This document shows, piece by piece, positions 56,370 to 64,000 of a stretch of 64,000 nt of DNA (the stretch's first letter is position 1; each line of letters starts with the position of its first letter). Source of the DNA: Diabrotica undecimpunctata (Eukaryota > Arthropoda > Insecta > Coleoptera > Chrysomelidae). The DNA lies in assembly GCF_040954645.1 (NCBI RefSeq), contig NC_092804.1, positions 93,380,862-93,444,861 of the forward strand, given 5' to 3'. A model generated the notes under the pieces. That model made no database searches. It saw only the letters and a list, made by a program, of their open reading frames with translations, and had not been told where the DNA came from. Made by a program: the position numbers and the translations under genes.

Positions 56370-57659
56370 GGGCCCTGATTCTATTTCATTTCGATGTCGA
56401 AATTTAAAAGCGACTACGCCATGACAGTCGCAATCGCTAGAGATTCTCATTCATTTCGATTGTAGTTAAAACTGGGGATATTTACTTTATCATTTTGACA
56501 CTGCTGAAAATTTGGGTTGGCCCTGTTGTTTATTGGCTGCACTAGGCTTGTTGAATGTTTGTTGTTTGTTTTGTTTACGTTTCGTGAACGTCTTTTTTTT
56601 CTTGTTTGAGTTGTTAAATCATAAATATTGGCCATTCTCAATTATATTTTGAATTGAAAGAAAAGATGGCAAGAAAAAAAAGGCGATGTGGGAGATCCTT
56701 AAGTTATAACCACTAAGATTTGACTTAGTGGTTATATTTTAATATATTTTTAAATTTACTGCAGCTTAGTAATACTAACCCTAAACATTTTGAGTATCCT
56801 AGAGGCATAAATACCTTCTTCCAAATATGGTTCTAATACCCTTATTAAATAATTTGCAGCTTGTTTATTAAGCCGGAATTGCTGCCTAAATTGAGCATCA
56901 CTTAGTGAAAAAGAATTTTGAGTATCCCGTAACATTCTTCTTATCCTCCGTTATGAGCGTCGGATATCTATCCTCTCTAATTCCTCCAAAACTAGCAGAT
57001 GTCCGTAAAACACAGCCATATTATTACTTTTTGCCTCAGTTTTCCTTGCAAGGATCAAAACACCGCCTACCTAAACTGAACCTAAGTTCACTTCTCCCAG
57101 TCCAGTCAGTCATGTCAGATTAATTTCGACTCGAAATGAAATTTCAACCACTTTCTTGAAGTTGAAATTAATTTCGATAAGTCGAAAACTAGTGACGTCG
57201 TTTGGTTAGTTCAGCTGAAATCCACAAGGTTCGTAAAGTCGCATTTCGACGTCGCCATATTAATTTCGACATGTTTTGAGTCGAAATCTCAATTAGAATC
57301 AGGACCCTGATATATAGTTATAACTTAAGGATCTCCCACATCGCCTTTTTTTTTCTTGCCATCTTTTCTTTCAATTCAAAATATAATTGAGAATGGCCAC
57401 TATTTATGATTTAACAACTCAAACAAGAAAAAAAAAAGTTCACGTAACGACCGTAACGTAAACAAAACAAACATTCAACAAGCGTAGTGCAGCCAATAAA
57501 CAACAGGGCCAACCCAAATTTTCAGCAGTGTCAAAATGATAAAGTAAATATCCCCAGTTTTAACTACAATCGAAATGAATGAGAATCGCTAGCGATTGCG
57601 ACTGTCATGGCGTAGTCGCTTTTAAATTTCGACATCGAAATGAAATAGAATCAGGGCCC
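56370..57659. mobile_element. Foldback: 340-bp inverted arms around a Harbinger fragment
   Basis: 56370-56710 (GGGCCCTGATTCTATTTCAT...) is the reverse complement of 57318-57659 with only a few differences and small indels. The arms start at the outer edges with GGGCCCTGATTCTA. The centre (56711-57317) holds a minus-strand Harbinger transposase N-terminus and at its right edge a second terminus, CAGGGTCCTGATTCTA (reverse strand, about 57313). Arm and centre termini are related, so one Harbinger family seems to have inserted into, or captured, another copy of itself. An 11-bp stem (TAACCACTAAG) occurs at 56706-56733. Confidence 0.75.
56770..57019 (-). pseudogene. Harbinger transposase N-terminal fragment
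   Basis: Minus strand from ATG at 57019: MAVFYGHLLVLEELERIDIR, a TAA, then RRIRRMLRDTQNSFSLSD, FRQQFRLNKQAANYLIRVLE and PYLEEG. This is the conserved start of HARBI1-type nucleases. The sequence leaves the family after about 80 codons; the DDE catalytic residues are missing. Confidence 0.7.
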
Positions 57660-57831
57660 AGGGCCCTGTATTTTTGTCATCGCGATACCGAAAAAGTGAC
57701 AAGGTTTGTCAAACAAATCAAACTAAATTTTTTGTTTATGTCTGTGTACACAGTCTGTGTCTGTGTGTACACAGTCTGTGTTAACAGTTTAGATAATTTA
57801 TTTAATAATAGAGTCGTCTGTATAGTTGAAA

Positions 57832-58820
57832 ATGGAATCCAGCCAAAAGAGCATTGATAATGGTAAGAAATAATTTAAAAACAATTTTTCTTATATTTTA
57901 ATTACTTTTATTTCAGTGGATATAGATATTGGAACTTTTATTGAAGTGATTCAAACTTATGAGTATGTTTATAATCTTGCACATAAAGATTATAAGAATT
58001 CTAAAAAGAAAGATGCAGCGTGGGAGGTAATTGCGGAAACCGTGAACGCTAGTGGTAAATAAAAGTAAAAATACAAATAGTTTTGTAAAATATCAATTTT
58101 TTATTTTGGTTGTAGTGGATGAGTGCCAGAAGCTTTGGAAAAGCCTAAGGGACCGGTTTGTCAAAGAAAAACATAAAATACATTCTGGAATGGAGGCACC
58201 AGAAAGTTCATGGCCACATTTTAATAACGTTATTTTATGGCAATTTTTCTAGAAAAAGAAAGTAAGTTACACTAATGGGTTTCCAAAAATAAAAGTTCAT
58301 TACCACTTGAAATATTCAAATTATTAACTAATTTTAATAATTGTTTTATAAAGAACATTTACTGCAACAAAAGCAGTTGAAAAAAAAATCAGAAATAGTG
58401 AAGAAGAGAGTGGACCTTTTTCTGTTGGCTCTTATTCGCCAATAGAAATAAGTTTTGAGGAGGAACAAGGAACCTCACAAGATGTGGGTTCAGCCAGCCA
58501 ATATGAAACTTTAACCCCGACCACTTCAAAAGGCTTATTTACTCCAAAAGGTATTTTAGTCATTTTCTATTTATGTTCAGTACTTTAGCTAGTGTTTTTA
58601 TTTTCTGACATGATCAACCAAAGCAACAAAGCGGAATGATGCTGACATTTCCAATTTAATAATGGCCGCTGAGAAAATTGTAAGTGGTCTAGCTGCAGAC
58701 AGATGTGAAAAAACAACTGTGAATAAAACATTTTCACAGTATGTGTGTGCACGTTTGGATGCAATGAATGCTGAAGATGCTGCTGAAGCAAGAAAGCAGA
58801 TATGCGCATATTTAGAGTAG
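57832..58820 (+). CDS. MADF-domain protein, multi-exon, probably Harbinger-associated
   Basis: Exon 1 57832-57862 (MESSQKSIDN), exon 2 57917-58054 (DIDIGTFIEVIQTYEYVYNL, KKKDAAWEVIAETVNAS), exon 3 from 58116 (VDECQKLWKSLRDRFVKEKH), then further exons at about 58352-58553 and 58623-58820. The first three form a MADF domain (a Myb/SANT-like DNA-binding fold); the last exon (NLIMAAEKIVSGLAADR, SQYVCARLDAMNAEDAAE) is a C-terminal region like the BESS-side tail in such proteins. In exon 3 the frame slips near 58240 (a TAG in the continuing frame), so the copy may be defective. Harbinger elements often carry such a gene beside the nuclease. Confidence 0.55.
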
Positions 58821-58941
58821 TTTTTAAATGTTATTAGTTTAGTTTATTGTTTTAGGTTATTGTTTACTGTGTAAGGTATAAGTATAGGTTAGTTTATTAA
58901 TATAAAATAAAATAGCACTATCTTTTTATTTTTTCATTTAA

Positions 58942-61421
58942 CCCTTAACTGGTATGGCAGGGTCAAATTTGACCCTATTGGAAATTCTTTTGTAATTTTC
59001 GGAAAAACTAGGCGATATGGCAACATACCATTTGAGGTATTCTTTCAAGGCGTGCAACTGCTTCAGTTCCGCTATCAGTCGCCCGCAAGCAATTAGTGGC
59101 TCCACGTGAATATTGTGAATTGGGTCAGATTTGACCCTGCCATACCGTTAAAGGATAATTTCTCGTTTTCGGGTAAGAAGCACAATACTGTTATTTTTCC
59201 AGAAAAAAATACAATTTTGTTTGTTCTTTCAATTTAGAGTTGTGATCGAAGTATAATATGTCGAACGTGCGTGACAAAAGGGCGCCTTTGACACAAAAGG
59301 AAATTGAACATATTGCTGAAACTTTATGGGATACCGACAACGACCTTTCCGATGCAGAGACGATTGTTAGTGATCACGATACGGATAGTGACTACAATGC
59401 TGATAGTGAGAGTGAAGATGAAGCTGTTGATGGCAGTGATAGGCACTCTGTCGAAGAAGTTAGCTTATCTGTTGAAAGTGAAATTGTTGGGGATGAAAGT
59501 GGCTATTTCTACGGAAAAAATAGAAAAAAGTGGGCGAAAACGCCACCTGCGTCTAGCCGTACTCGCGTCACCAACATAGTGTCGCATATTCCTGGCCTTT
59601 CGGGACCATGTCGGACCAATAAGCCAACTACACCCTTGCAGGCGCTCAGTTTTTTTCTCGATGGATACATTATAAATGAAGTTATCGCAAGAACGAATGA
59701 GAAAATAACTGAACTGCAGGCAACCTATGGCGATCAGGCCTTGTCATGTCAGTTTATTAATCATGTCGATGAAGTAGAAATGCGAGCATTTCTCGGTCTT
59801 CTCTATCTAGCTGGAGTGTTCAAGTCGAGTCACGAGGACATAAATTCGCTTTTTGCAACAGATGGAACAGGTCGTGACATTTTTCGTGCAACAATGACTC
59901 TAAAGAGATTCAGTTTCCTGCTAACAGCCTTAAGATTTGACAATCCAGCCACTAGACGACAACGTATTGAAGACGGAGATAAACTTGCTGCAATTTCAAA
60001 TTTGTTTTACAGATTTATTGGAAACTGTAAGATAAACTATTCTTGTGGGGAATACGTAACCGTGGACGAAATGTTGGTTGGATTTCGGGGAAAGTGTAGG
60101 TTCCGTATGTTTATAAAAAGCAAGCCTGTGAAATACGGACTAAAAATATTGTGTTTGTGTGACGCTCGTACACATTATTTGATCAATGCTTTTGTATATA
60201 CGGGCAAAGATGAAAATAGGGCAAATCCAAAGAAGCTATCTATTCCAACCCAAACTGTGCTAACTTTGATTGAACCAATAGCAAATTCGAACCGTAATAT
60301 TACAGGGGACAATTGGTTCACGTCACTAGAGCTGGTTGAAGAATTGCAACGCCAAAACTTGACATACGTAGGTACTATTAGACGGAATAAAAGGGAGTTA
60401 CCTAAAGAGTTCCTAGCTAGTAAGCAACGTGAACCACTTTCCTCGCTTTTTGGATTTACTAAGGATATAACAATTGCGTCATACGTTCCAAAAAGAAATC
60501 GCTCAGTTTGCATGATGTCTACAATGCACCATAATAACATGGTCGAAGAAGGAGCAAAGAAATTACCAGACATCATCTCCTTTTATAACCTAACGAAAGT
60601 TGGCGTTGATGTACTGGACCAAATTTGTGCCAATTACAAAGTAGGAAGACGTACTCGGCGTTGGCCTCTAACTTTGTGGTACCGAATGATGGACATCTCC
60701 GCCGCAAATGCAGGCATAATTTATAATGCTGCTAATCCAAATAATGAGATGGTTCGTAACCGTTTCCTTATTGATTTAGGGAGAGAAATGATCAACGAAC
60801 ACTTAGTTCGAAGAAGTCAAATGAAAAACATTCCTCGGGAATTGAAGGTAACCATAAGGCGAATCAGCAATATCCCAGATGAGGCCCCACGAAGCATAGA
60901 TAACCCTCAACGTCGACAACCTAAGCGTGCCAGATGCTTCTTATGCCCTTACAGTGACAACAAACATCCAATTGTATGTGACGAGTGTAGCAGGCATATT
61001 TGCAAAGACCATTGCAAAACGTCCAACATGTGTACAAATTGCTCCGAACAATAAAATACTGCGCAAAATGTAGTTGTCAGAATTTTTGTTTATTATGTTT
61101 TTTCATGTTTTTAAGTATTTTTCCCTAGGTTTAGGTTTGTTTTGATTAAAACAATTCCGTTTAAAATTATTTTTAATTTTTTCTCTATTTTTTTTTACAG
61201 ATAAGAAAAGCCATGTTAATTTTTATAAGTTTAGCCAGAAGTAGGCCAGATATTATTAAAAAGTATATGTAAACATTATTATTTATAATAAAAAGGATTT
61301 ATATTCGATCTGAATGAAAATTTTTCTGTTTTCTATTTGCTGCATGCAAAAAAAGGCACAGGGTCAAATCTGACCCCGCCATACTTTAAGTGTAATTTTA
61401 AATCACCATACCAGTTAAGGG
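58942..61421 (+). mobile_element. Complete piggyBac element with TTAA duplications
   Basis: Terminal inverted repeats CCCTTAACTGGTATGG at 58942 and its complement ending at 61421, flanked by TTAA (58938-58941 and 61422-61425). Subterminal copies of a palindrome GGGTCAAATTTGACCC (left, about 58970), GGGTCAGATTTGACCC (about 59127) and GGGTCAAATCTGACCC (about 61361) lie near both ends. One uninterrupted transposase ORF is enclosed. Length 2480 bp. All parts needed for transposition are visible, so it may be autonomous. Confidence 0.95.
59258..61054 (+). CDS. piggyBac transposase, 598 residues, intact
   Basis: An acidic N-terminal region (1-85) is followed by the DDE-type catalytic core: D270 in YVTVDEMLVGFRGKCRF, D351 in NITGDNWFTSLELVEEL, and D451/D454 in KVGVDVLDQICANYKVG, close to the D268/D346/D447 positions known for the Trichoplusia piggyBac. 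The C-terminal Cys-rich domain (CFLCPYSDN, CDECSRHICKDHCK, CTNCSEQ) is complete; it binds the terminal repeats in the family. The element is excised seamlessly and re-inserts at TTAA. No stop or frameshift. The start is the first ATG of the open frame. Confidence 0.95.
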   Translation: MSNVRDKRAPLTQKEIEHIAETLWDTDNDLSDAETIVSDHDTDSDYNADSESEDEAVDGSDRHSVEEVSLSVESEIVGDESGYFYGKNRKKWAKTPPASSRTRVTNIVSHIPGLSGPCRTNKPTTPLQALSFFLDGYIINEVIARTNEKITELQATYGDQALSCQFINHVDEVEMRAFLGLLYLAGVFKSSHEDINSLFATDGTGRDIFRATMTLKRFSFLLTALRFDNPATRRQRIEDGDKLAAISNLFYRFIGNCKINYSCGEYVTVDEMLVGFRGKCRFRMFIKSKPVKYGLKILCLCDARTHYLINAFVYTGKDENRANPKKLSIPTQTVLTLIEPIANSNRNITGDNWFTSLELVEELQRQNLTYVGTIRRNKRELPKEFLASKQREPLSSLFGFTKDITIASYVPKRNRSVCMMSTMHHNNMVEEGAKKLPDIISFYNLTKVGVDVLDQICANYKVGRRTRRWPLTLWYRMMDISAANAGIIYNAANPNNEMVRNRFLIDLGREMINEHLVRRSQMKNIPRELKVTIRRISNIPDEAPRSIDNPQRRQPKRARCFLCPYSDNKHPIVCDECSRHICKDHCKTSNMCTNCSEQ

Positions 61422-61425
61422 TTAA

Positions 61426-61999
61426 TCATAAAATTACAACAAAAACAATCATTAAAAGAAAAAAAGAAAACAAAAAAAATAGAGAAATGCAAGAAAACTC
61501 TCACAAATTGGAGATAACAGAATTTTATCAAAAACTAAACAAAATGCCAAGTTCATACCTAGACTATATATATAGACATAAAGATTAATTATAAGCGACC
61601 ATGAAGACGGGGAAAAATTTCAGAGAACAATTAAATAAGGCCACTAACAAGGTGATAGGAATTCAACATCAAGATACTTACCAATGAAAAATCACTAGGG
61701 TCACAAAATTACATCAGTTAATTAAGCAGGGTTGAAAAAATTTTTGAAATAGGCATTTTGTATAAATTAAGTTTTGTCCAAAATGCTTACTGAAATATGA
61801 ATTCAGACACAAATAACAGATCAATTGTGTCTAAGAGTTACAGTCCAAATGTTAAAATAAGATACCCAATGAAATACGACTATTATTTATACATTACTAT
61901 ATATTAACACAAATCTTGGACAAGTGTCATGAATTTAATGTTAAAATCATCAACTGGTAGATGTCTGCAATGCAAATGACAGTATAATTGGTGACATGC
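61426..61999. other. Stretch without recognised genes
   Basis: AT-rich with poly-A runs. A short plus-strand open run starts at 61484 (MQENSHKLEI) but has no recognisable motif. Confidence 0.3.
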
Positions 62000-62160
62000 A
62001 GTTAGTTAACACAGAGTTTAGCGTGAAAATTCTAAAGATTCTTGACACATACAGATCTCATACAAGGTGTTAAAAGAAGACCCTAATGTGGTAAAGCTTG
62101 GCAGACTGAGATGGGTAGGTCATATGGAGTGCATATAACCTTCTGAACCACCTAATTATA
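62000..62160 (+). pseudogene. LINE C-terminal scrap
   Basis: VLKEDPNVVKLGRLRWVGHM at about 62070-62130 matches the conserved LRWxGHV block of RTE-like LINEs. Nothing else of the element is recognisable. Confidence 0.45.
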
Positions 62161-62675
62161 TACAAAACGATGCATTAAATAAAAAAAATATACAAGCAAT
62201 AAATAAAATACATAGTACATGTAACAAACAGAAAAATAGTAAATTACAATAGTTGCTTTACACTTTACTTACAAACATTACAACTCTGAGGCATATAGTA
62301 ATAAATCAAGGTCTATTTATTACCATTTAGAATCACTCTTCATTGGAGAATGTTTACCAAAATTACAACTATGGAAATTTACTGTAAATTTTGAAATGAC
62401 CAAGTAAATTTGAGAGGGACATTAAAAACAATAGATTATTGAAGCCAATTTTGGAATTGAGTAAAGGTTGAATGTTTCTGAAGAGTATGAACATTCACCT
62501 AAAGGCTTGTGTAGTTTAAATTTAAATATTTAATAAATTTATTTTGGACCCTCTCTGAAGATTGAATTGAATATTCGTATATTCAATCAACGGTAATATG
62601 TATTTGATATGAAGGTGGCCAAGTTTTTATGAAGAGATCTAAACAAGGGAATATAAATCAATCCAATAGACTTAA

Positions 62676-62680
<5 letters not shown>
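62161..62680. other. Stretch without recognised genes
   Basis: AT-rich. No support for any feature. Confidence 0.3.

Positions 62681-62742
<62 letters not shown>
62681..62742. repeat. (TA)n microsatellite
   Basis: About 31 units. It touches the end of the LTR of gypsy element B. Confidence 0.95.
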
Positions 62743-62745
<3 letters not shown>

Positions 62746-63026
62746 AGCGAGATTAAATAAAACGAGCGGTTCGAATTTATATACATATATTTATTTATAA
62801 CTTTACAGTTCGGTAGTATCTTAACGACTAACTTACTTCTAACATTGTTACCTATATATATACTACAGTTACTACGTTCGAGAATATTCTGGCGTTGTCC
62901 CACCTCTAGTTCGCCTACGTGACCGGTTATTCTCTCTCGCACTCGATACACGGAGAAGCTTCTGGAAGGGTATTAGAGATGCAATGCAACCGTTACCTGG
63001 GCCATGCCGAGAGCATGTTTGTAACA
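62743..63026 (-). repeat. 3' LTR of gypsy element B
   Basis: On the minus strand it starts TGTTACAAACATGCTCTC at 63026 and ends CTCGCTACA at 62743, with TG/CA borders. It is preceded (minus strand) by a polypurine tract TAAGAGGGGAGCAG (63040-63027), the same layout as element A (TTAAGAGGGGGGCAA|TGTTACG). The LTR end touches the (TA)n tract. Length 284 bp. The 5' LTR is outside the window. Confidence 0.85.
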
Positions 63027-63037
63027 CTGCTCCCCTC

Positions 63038-63994
63038 TTAAATCTGATCGTCCCGATCAGCAACTCTATATGTAGGCACAGGATGGCGGAATCTACAGGA
63101 CTCTCCAGCTCTGCATGAACCCTTTAGAAAGAAATAACAGTCTACTGACTTTGAAGGATACGATCTCATCGGGTTAATGCAACACACAGTAATTCGTACG
63201 CCGGTTTCTCGGAAGATTACTTCAAGCATGCTTCTGACAATCTTCCAATCCAGATTATCTAGTGCATGGCCTATCTTGGGTAAGGCCAAATTCTTGATGT
63301 CGTAATTGCACACAATTTTCTTCAAATTAGTTAGAGCACGCCATATATCCTCGTAGCTTGCCCTGTCTGTATACGACCTCCTAGTCACTATATACAACAA
63401 AGATCGAGAACCATCTTCTAATCTCAGTACTCTTCCAACTTTAGGCTGCTGGTTTTTTAACTCGTCCAAACGACCGAATTTCTTATAAAATACGGATGAG
63501 ATTCCTTTAGTCATCTCAAGATCTTGGGCAACACAGTGGGCTAGAGAGACGTTATGCGGAACACTAAAAAGATCCTGCTGAACTTCTGTGGTCACGCCGA
63601 ATCTAGCACTCTTTCTCTCTGCGTAATTTGACATAAATTCATTAAAGCTTGGTCGCCGGTCATCTTTGCTCTCATGTTGAAGGGTTCGTGCTTCTTCTGT
63701 TTCATTTGAGCCAGCATATGGTGCAAGACGATTTATGTGAACTACTTTTGGTTTACCTTTCGGCAACTTCTTAATTCGGTATATTACGTCATTTATTTTC
63801 TTTTTAATTTCATATGGACCTTCCCATTGTCTTTGCAGTTTGGGAGACAAGCCTCGACGACGTTGTGGATTATAAAGCCAAACAAGATCACCTACTTCAT
63901 AGCTTTCACTCTTGCATCGAGAATCATATTGATCTTTCATTCTGTCACTGGCTATCTGGATGTGTTGTCGGGCAAGTTCATGAATGTTGTTCAT
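63038..63994 (-). CDS. Gypsy element B Pol C-terminus: integrase end, macro domain, CCCH zinc finger
   Basis: 318 codons are open from the first in-window Met; the rest of Pol lies beyond the window. Residues 1-95 are the integrase C-terminal region (VGDLVWLYNPQRRRG, WEGPYEIKKKIND, HINRLAPYAG). Residues about 139-273 (63580-63176) resemble a macro domain of the TARG1/OARD1 type: DLFSVPHNVSLAHCVAQDLE, KGISSVFYKKFGRLDEL, LLYIVTRRSYTDRASYED, LALPKIGHALDNLDW, VRITVCC. Macro domains of this class bind ADP-ribose and remove it from acidic residues. Residues 286-304 are a CCCH finger (C286-x7-C294-x5-C300-x3-H304) followed by HPVPTYR. The frame is unbroken to the polypurine tract. Confidence 0.85.
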   Translation of the reverse strand: MNNIHELARQHIQIASDRMKDQYDSRCKSESYEVGDLVWLYNPQRRRGLSPKLQRQWEGPYEIKKKINDVIYRIKKLPKGKPKVVHINRLAPYAGSNETEEARTLQHESKDDRRPSFNEFMSNYAERKSARFGVTTEVQQDLFSVPHNVSLAHCVAQDLEMTKGISSVFYKKFGRLDELKNQQPKVGRVLRLEDGSRSLLYIVTRRSYTDRASYEDIWRALTNLKKIVCNYDIKNLALPKIGHALDNLDWKIVRSMLEVIFRETGVRITVCCINPMRSYPSKSVDCYFFLKGSCRAGESCRFRHPVPTYRVADRDDQI

Positions 63995-64000
63995 TCTTAA

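Overview
This window is AT-rich eukaryotic DNA, almost certainly from an insect; a beetle is my best guess, from the mix of element families and not from a diagnostic gene. The evidence is short GT-AG introns, a tRNA-derived SINE, several LINE clades, piggyBac, hAT, Harbinger and Tc1/mariner-type transposons, (TA)n microsatellites, and one small pair of cellular genes. There is no bacterial-style gene organisation.

Layout. 0-5 kb: a gypsy Pol remnant (protease joined to integrase), a transposon remnant flanked by a 16-bp inverted repeat, a broken DD82E transposase and an inverted-repeat element with a THAP-like exon. 5-11 kb: head-to-tail minus-strand copies of a LINE with a restriction-like endonuclease (R4/Dong type), interrupted by a MITE. 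11-22 kb: degenerate LINE pieces and an intact-looking SINE, bracketed by two oppositely oriented related termini that each touch a (TA)n tract. 22.2-26.4 kb: gypsy element A. 26.6-29.6 kb: a hAT element whose 3' end is duplicated in inverse orientation. 30.7-31.9 kb: a satellite of about 122-bp units. 32-38.9 kb: LINE pieces, piggyBac pieces in permuted order and a truncated mariner-like transposase. 38.9-54 kb: a pile of nested LINEs (R1-like, RTE-like, CR1/Jockey-like) with a 373-bp triplication.

54.8-55.7 kb holds the only recognisable host genes, both on the minus strand: VMA21 (V-ATPase assembly factor) and the first two coding exons of NSUN5 (28S rRNA m5C methyltransferase). They are so tightly interleaved that a shared promoter with alternative splicing is plausible. 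56-59 kb carries Harbinger remnants (a foldback, a transposase N-terminus and a MADF protein). 58.9-61.4 kb is a complete piggyBac element with intact ends, TTAA duplications and an open transposase. The window ends in the 3' part of a second gypsy element (B, minus strand).

The most interesting signal is that the two gypsy elements, A and B, both carry beyond integrase a C-terminal extension made of a TARG1/OARD1-like macro (ADP-ribose-binding/hydrolase) domain followed by a CCCH zinc finger. Both have LTRs ending directly at (TA)n or ATAT DNA. The two copies are diverged, so the extension looks like a stable property of a lineage and not one accidental capture.
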